A stretch of DNA of 64,000 nucleotides from Neptunomonas japonica DSM 18939 (GCF_000422765.1 NZ_AUGR01000014.1:107944-171943), one strand, 5' to 3'; counted from the first letter of the stretch, positions 34,020 to 43,633 are shown. Numbers and translations: made by a program. The notes: generated from the sequence alone by a model not told the origin.

Positions 34020-34904
34020 TTAAAGAGCAACCAACATCAGCCCCACTAGCATAACTACAACGCCTTGAATACGTGGTAAAGAAAACGGCTCCTTGAGCCA
34101 CAGCATGCCAATAATCACGCCAAGTGGAATACTCACTTGGCGTAGCGCCACTACATAACTCACCTCAGCCACCAGCGACATACTCACCAACACCAGCATG
34201 TAGGTAGTGATAACAAAAATCCCGGCAAGCAAGGCCCAGCGTTTATCGGGTAAACCCAACAACGGCTCACGTAAAACAAATAAAATGAAAAATAACATCC
34301 AGCATAACGAAACAGCAGACTGCAATACAACAAAGCTACTTCCTGCCTGAATTGGACTAAATCCGCTATCAAGCATCAAATTGATAGCCATGCTATCTAA
34401 TATGGAATAACCCGCTGTTGATAGCGCTGCCACCAACACCCAGCCCATTGATACATTAAAGTAGTCGTGTATTTTTATGCTTCTCCAATGTTGTAACGGT
34501 ACCAATACAGCCCCCAAAACAATCAGTACCATACCGACCAAATCATCAATTTCTAGCTGACTTTCCTTATATATAAAGAAAACTAATATAGGTACAAGAA
34601 ACACAGGCAGTGCACGCGCAAGAGGATATACGAGGCTTAGATTACCAGTACGGTAAGCTCTTGCTAAACCGATCATATAAAATGTTTGGCATAGCCCCGA
34701 AGCAAACAAAATCCCCCAGAAGCGTTCAGGTAATGTTACGAGTAAGTTTTCACTGAGCAGCAGTAAAGGGCTGAATATTAGTCCTCCACAAGCCGTTGTC
34801 CAAGCATAAAAAAGAACTGATTGAGAGCTCTTTTTACCTATTACGTTCCAGCTAATATGTAGTACTGCTGAAATCATAATCAGAACAAACGCTGTTGTTG
34901 TCAT
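34020..34904 (-). CDS. EamA/DMT transporter of the phosphonate regulon
   Basis: From the ATG at 34904 (294 residues; a GTG at 34934 is possible) this protein has ten membrane helices in two EamA repeats: VLIMISAVLHISWNVIGKKSSQSVLFY at the start and MLVLVSMSLVAEVSYVVALRQVSIPLGVIIGMLWLKEP near the end. The identical TGGTATATACCA operator found before phnZ sits 92 bases upstream, so it is predicted to be co-regulated with phnZ-phnY. No ABC-type phosphonate transporter is encoded nearby. The protein may therefore carry the phosphonate or its product, but EamA substrates cannot be read from sequence. Confidence 0.85.
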   Translation of the reverse strand: MTTTAFVLIMISAVLHISWNVIGKKSSQSVLFYAWTTACGGLIFSPLLLLSENLLVTLPERFWGILFASGLCQTFYMIGLARAYRTGNLSLVYPLARALPVFLVPILVFFIYKESQLEIDDLVGMVLIVLGAVLVPLQHWRSIKIHDYFNVSMGWVLVAALSTAGYSILDSMAINLMLDSGFSPIQAGSSFVVLQSAVSLCWMLFFILFVLREPLLGLPDKRWALLAGIFVITTYMLVLVSMSLVAEVSYVVALRQVSIPLGVIIGMLWLKEPFSLPRIQGVVVMLVGLMLVAL

Positions 34905-34995
34905 AATTACGTGAGCATCCACAAGACAATGCACCTAAAAATCAGGCGTCATTCATTCATAGAAAAGTAATACAGTATAAAGAAAGGCTATTTAC

Positions 34996-35007
34996 TGGTA
35001 TATACCA
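34996..35007. promoter_or_regulatory. GntR-type operator upstream of the EamA gene
   Basis: This is a second exact copy of TGGTATATACCA, flanked like the first by C on the left and ATATA on the right. It lies between the EamA gene and the end of the GntR gene, both on the minus strand, so the EamA gene is expected to have its own regulated promoter here. The remaining 160 bases of this gap show only a weak CGCTC/GAGCG hairpin near 35143-35158 that could end the GntR transcript. Confidence 0.82.
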
Positions 35008-35169
35008 ATATAAATATCAGCAAAAATAATGCTCCATTCCACGGGGAAAGGTTAATAGAATTGGCTCGCGTATGAGTTGAATAAAACGTTACACAGCAGA
35101 AAAGCATACATGGATGATAGCTATCTTCAGGTTTGAAACTGAACGCTCAGAATAGAGCGCCAAATATCG

Positions 35170-35889
35170 TCAGTTATTATTCACTTGAACAGCAACTTTT
35201 AGCGCATCATGTATCCAGTACTCCCGATCATACTCAAGAAACGCACCGCTCTTATCTAAGGTTAAACGCTGCATATAAAGACCCGCACTACCCGAGTTAA
35301 CGCCCAGAGCTTCAGCCTCCACGCCTGTTAAAGCCTGAGGAAATATTTCGATGTTTCGCTTCCCAGGAACAAGATCATATTGCTCACGTAACAACAGCCA
35401 AATAGAAAGGTCGGTATCTTGATCGAGTAGCCCAGGGCACCCTCGCGGATTGATGTAATTATGTTCAACGACAACACAGCGAAGATCAACAGAGCGGCGG
35501 CGTAAAATATGATAGATAGGAGCACCTTCTGCCATACCACTAATATCAGCTAACCAACTCGGCGCTTCTATAAGACGTTTACTAAGGGTTTCTGTTGAGG
35601 GAGTAAATCCTTGTTCAGTGACTGTATTATAAAAGCCTATATCTAAGCTTGGGTCATAGATAAGACGCTGTGGTGTTATATACCAGCCGCGCCTGTTAGA
35701 GCGAAAAATAATACCTTCTGCTTCTAACTGCCCCAAAGCCTGACGAACAGTTACCCGAGTCGTATTAAAGCGTGACGCCAACTCGCGCTCAGCGGGTAAA
35801 CGCGCTTGGCTATCCAGCTGTTGCTCCTGAATCCATTGCCAAAGCTGATCTCGGACCTGCACATAAACAGGTATATCATTACGTAGCAT
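35170..35889 (-). CDS. GntR/UTRA regulator of phosphonate genes
   Basis: This 239-residue regulator has an N-terminal GntR winged HTH (VRDQLWQWIQEQQLDSQARLPAERELASRFNTTRVTVRQALGQLEAEGIIFRSNRRGWYI) and a C-terminal UTRA effector domain (PIYHILRRRSVDLRCVVVEHNYINP, ending FLEYDREYWIHDALKVAV). HutC/PhnF-type proteins bind GGTATATACC-like palindromes, exactly the sequence found twice nearby. It is thus the likely repressor of phnZ-phnY and the EamA gene, released by a phosphonate ligand. Confidence 0.9.
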   Translation of the reverse strand: MLRNDIPVYVQVRDQLWQWIQEQQLDSQARLPAERELASRFNTTRVTVRQALGQLEAEGIIFRSNRRGWYITPQRLIYDPSLDIGFYNTVTEQGFTPSTETLSKRLIEAPSWLADISGMAEGAPIYHILRRRSVDLRCVVVEHNYINPRGCPGLLDQDTDLSIWLLLREQYDLVPGKRNIEIFPQALTGVEAEALGVNSGSAGLYMQRLTLDKSGAFLEYDREYWIHDALKVAVQVNNN

Positions 35890-35939
35890 TGGCTCAGTTC
35901 CTAGCTAACAGATTTGAATTCAGAATCCTACCTGCTCAC

Positions 35940-36335
35940 CTAAGCAATGAGAAGTGTATACATTAATATTTCGAAGGGTTTATTCCGTACCATGTACGAA
36001 AAGTTCGGATAAAATGGGTCTGTTTCTGTCCCAGCCAGTTCATCAAAGTACTCATTCAATAGAGAAGGCGCTATACGAAATGTACGCATGCAATATTTAC
36101 GTTGTTCATGACCTAAACCATCATGAATTTCACCTAGAGGCATAACGGAGACTCGGCCAGGCCCTAACAAAACTGTTTGGCCTTTAAAGCGTTGTTTTTG
36201 AACGCCATCGACCACTAGCCCTATGTGATAGTCCAAATGATAATGAGGCCGGAATTCAAACTCCGAATAAAACCCCTCACTCAGAATCAGGTCAGCGTTA
36301 TCTGCTACTCGGTGATATTGAATACTATCTTTCAT
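35940..36335 (-). pseudogene. AraC-type regulator fragment lacking the DNA-binding domain
   Basis: The 131 residues match the cupin-like sensor domain of AraC proteins (HYHLDYHIGLVVDGVQKQRFKGQTVLLGPGRVSVMPLGEIHDG), but the frame ends after FYPNF in an unrelated tail (MVRNKPFEILMYTLLIA). The paired helix-turn-helix of about 100 residues is missing and is not found in the 50 bases before the GntR start. A deletion has evidently removed it. It sits next to a broken threonine aldolase, so the area is decaying. Confidence 0.72.
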
Positions 36336-36367
36336 AGCCTCTCCAGATATTTTTATCCACTAATAAT

Positions 36368-37236
36368 TCACCGACAAAGCTGTCGTGACGATTGAATAAA
36401 TGCATCAACTTCCTGTTTAGAGGTGGCATATGATGTTACTAACCTTACCACGCCAGCTCCCCAACGGTCATGATAGAAACTAAAACCCTGCGCCAACAAC
36501 CCCTCTATAACATGTTCAGGAAGACGGCAAAAAATAATGTTGGCTTCATTAGCCCCAATCAGCTCAACCCCGATAATAGTTGATAGTCCCTGTTCGAGCC
36601 TTGTAGCCATTGCATTGGCATGGCGTGCATTTTTAAGCCACAAATCATTTTCTAAATAAGCTTCTATCTGAGCCGAAAGGATGCGCATTTTGGAAAACAG
36701 ATGGCCACCACGCTTACGCCGAAATGCGAGTTCGTCAACACAGCTTTGATCAAATAACACAATCGCTTCCGCTGCCAATACACCATTCTTAGTGGCGCCC
36801 AAAGAGTGCACATCTCCCACTTTACGCTGCGCCGCAATTCGCAGCGCTTGTACATCCAGTTTTGCCTTTTCACCAGGCACTTCGACTAACTTAGCGCCAC
36901 CGCTATAAAACTCCGGTGCGCCACATTCATCATTATTAATATGGCTATCAGCATGACAAAGTATAGAGCCTCAAGGAGGGTTAAGTGCCGCTAAGCTAAG
37001 GCACTGGCCGCAGAGCCAGTGGGTACAAGAGAAACTCTTAAATCGCACTCAAAAATGTCAGCCAAGCGCATCTCTACACTAATAGTATGTTTATCAGCAC
37101 CATACGGCTGCGCTGCACCCGCACTACAAGCAACGATCGCTTCAAGCACTTCTGATGAGGCTCCAGCGATATTATCACTTGTAAAACCACCTCTAAGCCC
37201 CGGTAGCATTTCAGTTATCTGATTACATACTTTCAC
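36368..37236 (-). pseudogene. Broken low-specificity threonine aldolase
   Basis: Two pieces of one PLP enzyme are visible. The N-terminal piece (37236-36991) reads FTSDNIAGASSEVLEAIVACSAGAAQPYG ... PTGSAASALA. The C-terminal piece (36960-36368) includes [31 protein letters not shown] and GATKNG with the PLP lysine. Between them are a frame change and an in-frame TGA where Trp is expected (NPP-stop-GSILCH). About 65 residues are also missing between GDVHS and LGATKNG, which removes the PLP-binding Asp region. The gene cannot make active enzyme. Small parts may be read as separate short proteins. Confidence 0.85.
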
Positions 37237-37515
37237 GCTTAGAACTCCTGAATGTTATTGGGATCCACTTTTGTTTAAACACTAGTATCTACACTAAATA
37301 ATAATCAGGATTGTAAAATATTGCAGAGAATCACATGCAAAATACTAAACCCACTCTGAGAGTAATTGATGCGACTTTGAATGACTAAGCTGGCTCCTAA
37401 TAGTTTTTCAGGAACTAAATCAATAGCAATCAATCAATTTAATCTATACCCAAGTAACACTATGAAATATAACTGTTTCATCAGCTGTTTAATCACTCAT
37501 AACAATGGAAATTTA

Positions 37516-38295
37516 GTGAATAATTTATCAAAGAAAACATCTAACACCTTTTCAAAACTGGCCAAAGCCACAGTGCTTACCTTTTGTGGTTTAAGTGCAG
37601 GGTATACCGCTGCAGCCGTGTCTCCTCAGTTAGAAGCATTCAATACGCAATGGGCTCCTGCCTTTAGCGCAAAAAACATAGACCTAGTTACAAGCTACTA
37701 TGATGATTCTTCTATCGTCGCAAGCTTCCCGTATAAACCAGAAGCCAATCTTAAAGGCGCTGACGCTATTGGCAAGATGTTTCAAAACGGCCCTTTCAAT
37801 CTTGAAGACTTCAAGGTAAACGTGATTCCGCTTGGCTTTGAAGAAAAACAAAATACTGCACTGCTGCTAAAAAACTGGAACGTCAGTCACAAAGGTGGCG
37901 AATTCTCTGGTTTGGCTATCGAGGTTTTGAACAAAACGCCTGTAGGCTGGAAACGCAAAATTGATATGGCAGCAGGCGGCATGTCCAATGTGGCCGACTT
38001 TGCTAAACCAGCGAGTAGCAAAAAATACACTTTTACAGCCATCAACGCCGATGCAGCTCAAACGACACAACTAGGTGTAGTAACACAAAATACCACTTTG
38101 AACACCGCACTAGTAGAATTAATGACTAAGAATGACTACCAAAACATTACTAGTATTATCAATGAAGATAATGGCTTGCTAGTGGCTCGCATAAACCATG
38201 ATGGGCAAGACTATGTGACGTTTAGTGCGCTGAAAAAACAGCAGGATAATTGGAATATCGAAGTTCAGTTCTTCTCAGCTCTTGAAAACAAGTAG
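37516..38295 (+). CDS. Exported protein with NTF2/SnoaL-like domain
   Basis: Starting at GTG 37516 (GGAA five bases upstream) gives 259 residues with a signal peptide ending about YTAAA. Upstream in-frame ATGs (37462, 37381) would give an odd N-terminus. Residues 38-155 resemble a SnoaL-like/NTF2 fold (FNTQWAPAFSAKNIDLVTSYYDDSSIVASFPYKPEANLKGADAIGKMF), a fold used by ketosteroid isomerases and binding proteins. The second half (from about 165) appears to be another small alpha-beta domain (YTFTAINADAAQ ... YVTFSALKKQQ). The function is unknown. Confidence 0.72.
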   Translation: MNNLSKKTSNTFSKLAKATVLTFCGLSAGYTAAAVSPQLEAFNTQWAPAFSAKNIDLVTSYYDDSSIVASFPYKPEANLKGADAIGKMFQNGPFNLEDFKVNVIPLGFEEKQNTALLLKNWNVSHKGGEFSGLAIEVLNKTPVGWKRKIDMAAGGMSNVADFAKPASSKKYTFTAINADAAQTTQLGVVTQNTTLNTALVELMTKNDYQNITSIINEDNGLLVARINHDGQDYVTFSALKKQQDNWNIEVQFFSALENK

Positions 38296-38303
38296 CTCTG
38301 TAA

Positions 38304-38379
38304 GCTATCAATAATTACTGATAGCCACCTTCTGTACCGGTTATCTTCCTGCGACAAGAAACGTTTGGAAGATAACTGG
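38304..38379. terminator. Tandem hairpins between convergent genes
   Basis: GCTATCA (38304-38310) pairs with TGATAGC (38319-38325). CCGGTTATCTTCC (38337-38349) pairs with GGAAGATAACTGG (38367-38379) with one G-T pair and a 17-base loop. They fill the gap between the NTF2-like gene and the response regulator and probably terminate both. Confidence 0.55.
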
Positions 38380-38392
38380 CGAAAATACAAAC

Positions 38393-39079
38393 TTAATTAT
38401 CAAATCGATAGCCTATGCCATGCACAGTACTAATGATTCGCGGCTCTTTAGCATTTAGCTCAATTGCCTTACGCAATTTAGAGATATGCTGATCGAGTGT
38501 CCTGCTGTTGGCAAAGTAATCCCGCCCCCAACAATGATTAAACAATGCATCGCGATCCACCACTTTGCCGCGCTGCTCAAAGAGCAAACGTAGTATTTTC
38601 AAATCTCTCAGACTTAACTCAATTACCTGCTCATCGCGCAGTGCACGTAGTTCTGATGGCCTGATCTGAAGATCATCCATAACAAAATTGTCGCTGTCTA
38701 CTGTACCCGCAACAGGTCGCAAAGCTCTTCTTGCTACCGCCCGAATCCTAGCGATAACTTCGCGACTTCCGAAAGGCTTTTTAATGTAATCATCAGCCCC
38801 TAATTCAAGCCCTAAAACTTGATCGATCTCTTCTGATTTTGCAGTAATAAAAATCACCGGCAGTTGTTCATTGTGCTGGCGAATACGCCGGCAAACCGCA
38901 TAGCCGTCTTGTTTGGGCATCATGATATCTAATAGCACCAGATCAGGCTCATGTTGCAGGTACAACTGCCATGCCTGATCACCATCCGCTGCTGCTATAC
39001 ACTCATAGCCTTCAGACTCTAATAACGTCTCCAGCCCTTGGCGGATATGTAAATCATCTTCTGCAATCAACAGCTTCAT
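38393..39079 (-). CDS. OmpR/PhoB-type response regulator
   Basis: This 228-residue protein has a receiver domain with the phospho-acceptor in LVLLDIMMPKQDG (Asp about 51), switch region ITAK and Lys in ADDYIKKPFG, and a C-terminal winged HTH (ELSLRDLKILRLLFEQRGKVVDRDALFNHCWGRDYFANSRTLDQHISKLRKAIE ... STVHGIGYRF). It is encoded 12 bases after its cognate sensor kinase and is expected to bind DNA as a dimer on phosphorylation. Confidence 0.94.
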   Translation of the reverse strand: MKLLIAEDDLHIRQGLETLLESEGYECIAAADGDQAWQLYLQHEPDLVLLDIMMPKQDGYAVCRRIRQHNEQLPVIFITAKSEEIDQVLGLELGADDYIKKPFGSREVIARIRAVARRALRPVAGTVDSDNFVMDDLQIRPSELRALRDEQVIELSLRDLKILRLLFEQRGKVVDRDALFNHCWGRDYFANSRTLDQHISKLRKAIELNAKEPRIISTVHGIGYRFDN

Positions 39080-39091
39080 AACGCTTTCCGT

Positions 39092-40858
39092 TTAATCATC
39101 AGGTTTATCATTCATCATTGTTGGCACGGTTACAGGCGTAACTAAACTCAGCAGAAAACTGGCTCCCGATACAACCTCATCTGTAGGTCTTTGTTCTATT
39201 ATCAGATCTCCCTGATGAGCTCTGGCCAGATCACGCGCCAGACCCAATCCGATTCCCGTACCACTTACGCCGTCGGTTAGCTTGTTGCTGCCACGGTAAA
39301 ATGGCTCAAATAACTTTTCAGATTCATTTACGGATACTCCAGGGCCAAAATCACTAACACGAATATAACTATATAAAATACCTGAGGTCTCTTTTTGCCA
39401 GCTACGAATATCCACAAACTGACCATCAGCGGCATACTTTTCACAATTACTCAGTAAGTTATTTAAAACTTGCTCCAACGCTTCACCATCAAAATAGCAT
39501 AGGTGACCAGCATTGCCGGTAAAGCGTATCTTTAAATTTCGCGTACTTAAGACGGGTGTAAACAGCTCAACCACTTGCGCTATACACTTATCAACACCCC
39601 CTTGCTGATGCCTAATGCTGACGCCTTCACGCTTGGACCGTGAAAAACTCAGTACATTTTCAATCAACCGCGACAACCTCCCCGCTTCGCTGCCAATCAC
39701 TCCCAGATAACGCTGCGCAACCACTTCATCTTCTGCCAGTTCTTGCTCAAGCATCTCTGTATATAAACGCACATTGGTGAGCGGTGTTTTAAGCTCATGG
39801 GAGACCTGATTAACAAAGTTCACTCTCTGTTCTGCTACCCTCAGCTCTCGGCTATGCTCGCGATATAACCAATAAGCCAAAGTAGACAAGCTCACCGCTA
39901 ATAAGAGTAATAATGTAAACAAACCCAACCAGCCAGTGATCACGGCAGGCTGGGCGACAGCATAATAATCAAGATGCCAGCTAGTCACAGGGTGACTCAA
40001 AGGTAATGTCTGCAGCGGTTTACTGACACCTGCCGCAGAGTCACTCCCCTGCCCCCAGCTGTAGGCCAACTCCCCTCGGTCATTTACCAGGCGAATTTCA
40101 CTGCTAACTTCCTGCTCTGTAGCTACAGCGTCTCCCGCAACAGCGCTGGACGGCAACAGGTTAATGAGGTCCGATAAAAGTCTGGATGAGTTCAGGGCAA
40201 AACCAACCGTATTACCATCACTATCTTCTAGCCAAAAGATCTGTTGCAAACCCGCTTCTGCGTACCAGGCGATCCAACCATGAGGCGTTTCTTCTTCACG
40301 CTCTGTAGGTGAAGCATCTGCACTGTAACGAGCTTTGCTAGATACCGAGTCGCTCAATCTGGCGCTCTGTAACTCATCACTGTTCACTCCTAAATAACGT
40401 GGGCTAGTAACATTCTTTGGAATAACCGGATCCATAGCCGACATGGTAAAGCGCTCGGGGGCGCTCAACAGATTACGGGTTAGCTCTACGAAGTCTTGCT
40501 CATGCTGATTCAACGGCTGGTCTTGCGGAGGAAAACGCCTTTCGCCAGCCTTAGACAATACAAAAATTTGCTTTACCGCAGCCGACTGGCCAATAAAACG
40601 ACGTACACTCTCAACGTTATATTGCCCCTGTGTTTCTTTCTGTAAAGCTTGTGCTTGGAGGATAAAACGCTGCTGCAGTAAGAAAAAATGTTCCTGAAAC
40701 TGCTGATCAATACTCTGCAACCGACTGGTGACAAGGTTGTTTAATTGATGTGCCGCAACCTGCTGTTGATCCAGTTGAAAACGAACGCCAAACCAAACCA
40801 ACAACAAGAGTGGCAGTGCAATAATGATAGCGAGTATTAGCGGCGCTCGTTTTTTCAC
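39092..40858 (-). CDS. Membrane sensor histidine kinase
   Basis: This 588-residue kinase has a first membrane helix at about 7-24, a long periplasmic region of about 275 residues and a second helix near 302-325 (WLGLFTLLLLLAVSLSTLAYWLY). The HisKA dimerisation box is FVNQVSHELKTPLTNVRLYTEM. The HATPase domain has N (LLSNCEKYA), G1 (VSDFGPGVS) and G2 (GTGIGLGLA) boxes. The large periplasmic part has no named domain. It is encoded after a vWA protein and before the OmpR-type regulator; all three are probably one operon. Confidence 0.92.
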   Translation of the reverse strand: MKKRAPLILAIIIALPLLLLVWFGVRFQLDQQQVAAHQLNNLVTSRLQSIDQQFQEHFFLLQQRFILQAQALQKETQGQYNVESVRRFIGQSAAVKQIFVLSKAGERRFPPQDQPLNQHEQDFVELTRNLLSAPERFTMSAMDPVIPKNVTSPRYLGVNSDELQSARLSDSVSSKARYSADASPTEREEETPHGWIAWYAEAGLQQIFWLEDSDGNTVGFALNSSRLLSDLINLLPSSAVAGDAVATEQEVSSEIRLVNDRGELAYSWGQGSDSAAGVSKPLQTLPLSHPVTSWHLDYYAVAQPAVITGWLGLFTLLLLLAVSLSTLAYWLYREHSRELRVAEQRVNFVNQVSHELKTPLTNVRLYTEMLEQELAEDEVVAQRYLGVIGSEAGRLSRLIENVLSFSRSKREGVSIRHQQGGVDKCIAQVVELFTPVLSTRNLKIRFTGNAGHLCYFDGEALEQVLNNLLSNCEKYAADGQFVDIRSWQKETSGILYSYIRVSDFGPGVSVNESEKLFEPFYRGSNKLTDGVSGTGIGLGLARDLARAHQGDLIIEQRPTDEVVSGASFLLSLVTPVTVPTMMNDKPDD

Positions 40859-40888
40859 AGATTCAGTCCGATGATGTGTATAGATGCA

Positions 40889-42235
40889 TTAATACTTTTG
40901 TTGAGTAGCTCTTTTATACTGTCGTGCTTTTAACTCTTTACGTTGTTTATTCCAGTCTTGCTCAGTGTCTAGCGCATCTGCATCTTGCAAGGCTTCTTCT
41001 TTCTGCTCCTGCAAGCGTGGAGAGCTGAGCGACTGTGCCTGAGAACCCAAATAGGACGCACTGTCCTGCAGAATCTTCTTCGCGCCTTCTAAGTCACCGC
41101 TATCACGGGCTTCAATAGCATTTTTGCTGAACTCATTTGCGACCTGTTCAACTGCCGCCTCAAGCGCCTTATCATCACGAGCGGCTTTAACTTCTTGTTG
41201 CGAGAGGCTAAATCGAGCAACACTCTGGCCGGATAAGTTTTCTTGATTCTGGGTAAATAGATTATTGTAGCTAACATTAACTGCCACTAGCTCAAGCTCT
41301 GTTTCTGCCTGCTGCTTAGGAACTTCTACCTCAAGAATAACGAATTTTTCCTGCTCGCTATACAGCTGATTCAGGCGAGTAGTTACCCGGTTACCAATAA
41401 TCTCGCTCTCACGCCCCAATAGACGAATAGGTTTTACGCCGTTGCGACAACGGATCTCAATATTAACACCCTGCGCTACCACTGAAAGCACATCACCAAA
41501 CTCGTACTGAAAAACAGAAGCTAGGTCTTCTGCATTTTCAACAAACGCATGGTTACCATCGCTAAAACCAGCTAAACGGGTCATTAAGTCTTCGTTATAA
41601 CCCAGCCCTAAACCGATAGTGGTGACACTAATACCCTCTTTCGCCAACGAAGCACCCAGTTCGCCCAGTTCAGACGCAGTTTGAGGCCCTACATTGGCTA
41701 AACCATCAGACATCAAGATAACGCGATTTACTTTATTACGGCTTAGAAACTTACGTAGCTCATTAGCCCCTTTGCTCACACCAGCAAACAGCGCGGTATT
41801 GCCATTGGCATGAACATTACGAATGGCGTTATAAATTGACTGATGATTACGCACTTGAGTCGCAGGCACGACCACCTGTACTTTAGAGTCGTAACTAACC
41901 ACTGAAACAATATCCCGCTCATCAAGACGCTTAATCGCCATAATAGCTGCTTCACGGGCGTACTTAATTTTATCGCCACCCATTGAGCCAGACTTATCTA
42001 AGACAATGGCTACATTGGCAGGTATGCGAGCCTGCTTGTCTTGTTGCTTAAAACCTTCCAGAGAAACTTTTATAAAAGCCCTGTGACTTTGCTCAGCCTC
42101 CATCACAGGAGTTGCCAAATTGATATTCAAACTCACCTGATTAGCCTGAGCCAAAGCTGGCAACAAACTTAGTAAAGCAAACCCAAATGGCCGTATAAAT
42201 CGTCTTAGCATAGGGATATCTAATTGAGTGTTCAT
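40889..42235 (-). CDS. Exported von Willebrand factor A domain protein
   Basis: This 448-residue protein has a signal peptide ending about LAQA. A beta segment typical of inter-alpha-trypsin-inhibitor-like proteins follows, then a vWA domain with an intact MIDAS motif DKSGSMGG and a distal Asp in ILMSDGLANVGP. The C-terminal part is helical and charged (KEEALQDADALDTEQDWNKQRKELKARQYKRATQQ). It resembles the YfbK-type periplasmic vWA proteins. It precedes the kinase-regulator pair by 30 bases and may be its signal partner or target. Confidence 0.85.
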   Translation of the reverse strand: MNTQLDIPMLRRFIRPFGFALLSLLPALAQANQVSLNINLATPVMEAEQSHRAFIKVSLEGFKQQDKQARIPANVAIVLDKSGSMGGDKIKYAREAAIMAIKRLDERDIVSVVSYDSKVQVVVPATQVRNHQSIYNAIRNVHANGNTALFAGVSKGANELRKFLSRNKVNRVILMSDGLANVGPQTASELGELGASLAKEGISVTTIGLGLGYNEDLMTRLAGFSDGNHAFVENAEDLASVFQYEFGDVLSVVAQGVNIEIRCRNGVKPIRLLGRESEIIGNRVTTRLNQLYSEQEKFVILEVEVPKQQAETELELVAVNVSYNNLFTQNQENLSGQSVARFSLSQQEVKAARDDKALEAAVEQVANEFSKNAIEARDSGDLEGAKKILQDSASYLGSQAQSLSSPRLQEQKEEALQDADALDTEQDWNKQRKELKARQYKRATQQKY

Positions 42236-42367
42236 GATGAAGTTCCTGAATAGTGAGTATAGTGGATCAATGCCACCGCTGTATTAACTCTACGTTTAAC
42301 TGGACAGGAAGAAGTCAGATAAAGTTATCTGTTATGTAAGAAATTTGTAAAACATTAAGCTCATGGG

Positions 42368-42952
42368 TTAGGAGCACTCCTCAGCCAATATCAACTGGCT
42401 AGGTGTTGTTGTAGAACATGGACGCCAATGGTAGACGTAAACCGGAGTGTGATAGACATCTTTTAGCCTAGTAACTTTTACAGGCTGGCACGAAGGCAGT
42501 GCAAACGTGTTACTCACAATGCGAATCTCACGAAACAGTTCACACTTCAGCTTTTTATGCAGAGCAACCATACCTCCAGGAAAAAGATAACAGAATAAAA
42601 TAGAGGCACTGCCTAGGTCTGCTTTTATAAAATCTTTGCGATAAATCGTCAGGTTATCCAAACGTAAGCTGTACTTACGAATGATAGAAATCAGCCATGG
42701 AAACCATGAGAGCTCGTAGCCTATCACTTGATAGTGTGGATATTCTCGGGCAAGAGCGACAACAAGTGTTCCCCAACCAGAACCAAGATCAATCAAAGGG
42801 CCATTTGCAGGCGGGCTAGTTGAAGCAAGCATCGCTTGGCAGGCCTTGCCTGAACTCATCATGGGCGAAATACCTGTTTGCAACGTGCTCCAAACAATGG
42901 ATAAAGCAATCAGAAGGACGACAACAACTAGTATCAACTCAAGAAAAAACAT
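42368..42952 (-). CDS. Membrane-anchored SAM-dependent methyltransferase-like protein
   Basis: This 194-residue protein has an N-terminal membrane helix (LELILVVVVLLIALSIVWSTL) and then a class I Rossmann methyltransferase core. Motif I is LIDLGSGWGTLVVALAREYP, and the following acidic strand is VIGYELSWFPWLISIIRKY. A strand with ASILFCYLFPGGM is present; the C-terminus is short, so substrate-specific parts are minimal. The substrate is unknown. It stands alone 133 bases downstream of the vWA gene start. Confidence 0.78.
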   Translation of the reverse strand: MFFLELILVVVVLLIALSIVWSTLQTGISPMMSSGKACQAMLASTSPPANGPLIDLGSGWGTLVVALAREYPHYQVIGYELSWFPWLISIIRKYSLRLDNLTIYRKDFIKADLGSASILFCYLFPGGMVALHKKLKCELFREIRIVSNTFALPSCQPVKVTRLKDVYHTPVYVYHWRPCSTTTPSQLILAEECS

Positions 42953-43054
42953 ATCAACGAGGATCTATGATTTGTTGGGATTTCATTTTTTAGTTGTACC
43001 TAACACTTTAGTAAACGAAAGTTAAATAATAGCAACACAGCAAAGTTAGCAATG

Positions 43055-43633
43055 TTAATACCTCTGTTTAGGCCTAGCTTTATTGTAGCCATATATAACA
43101 AAACAAAGTGATATCAACTGCTGAGCCATTAAGATTGGTTTATCTTGCAATAACATTAGGGCTGCCGTACTAAGATTCATTAACATAAAGAAAAGCCAGC
43201 CGATGTTGTTCCCCCTAGCCAAATAGTTACTACCCAAGAGAAAACCTAGCATCATTGCGACTTCTAAAATCTGCGTGATAGATGCAATGCCAGAATGATA
43301 ATTTATACTATATAAAAGACCAAAAATCAGTGAAGAAAAAGTAAAAGCCGCGACTATGTTATTGAATAACTTATTTGATTTTTTATTCTCGTGGTAAGCA
43401 TTATATAATCCTAATAACATAGCGGGAGTCGCACCAGCTTCAATTGAGGCTGCTATCCAATTTTGACCACTTACTAAAATAATAACCCATGCTGGAACAC
43501 CTAGAATGTAGATTAACCACGCTGAGAGCTTTAAGTTCTTTTTTGATGCCCCTGTCCTACCTTCTGAAAGAGCGAGCAATATCTTATTTAATAGATAAAA
43601 AGTACCGCCCCATACCTGTAAGACTAAATCCAT
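43055..43633 (-). CDS. Multi-pass membrane protein, PnuC-like
   Basis: This 192-residue protein has about six to seven hydrophobic helices. The C-terminal part (NIGWLFFMLMNLSTAALMLLQDKPILMAQQLISLCFVIYGY) resembles PnuC nicotinamide riboside transporters in arrangement, but the vitamin-binding signature residues could not be confirmed. It is monocistronic, with no NAD-related neighbour. The assignment is weak; the membrane topology is clear. Confidence 0.6.
   Translation of the reverse strand: MDLVLQVWGGTFYLLNKILLALSEGRTGASKKNLKLSAWLIYILGVPAWVIILVSGQNWIAASIEAGATPAMLLGLYNAYHENKKSNKLFNNIVAAFTFSSLIFGLLYSINYHSGIASITQILEVAMMLGFLLGSNYLARGNNIGWLFFMLMNLSTAALMLLQDKPILMAQQLISLCFVIYGYNKARPKQRY

Noticed and set aside
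38393..42235. Dedicated sortase system (PdsS/PdsR with vWA target)
   Set aside because: No sortase gene, no LPxTG-like tail on the vWA protein and no OmpA-like PdsO gene nearby.
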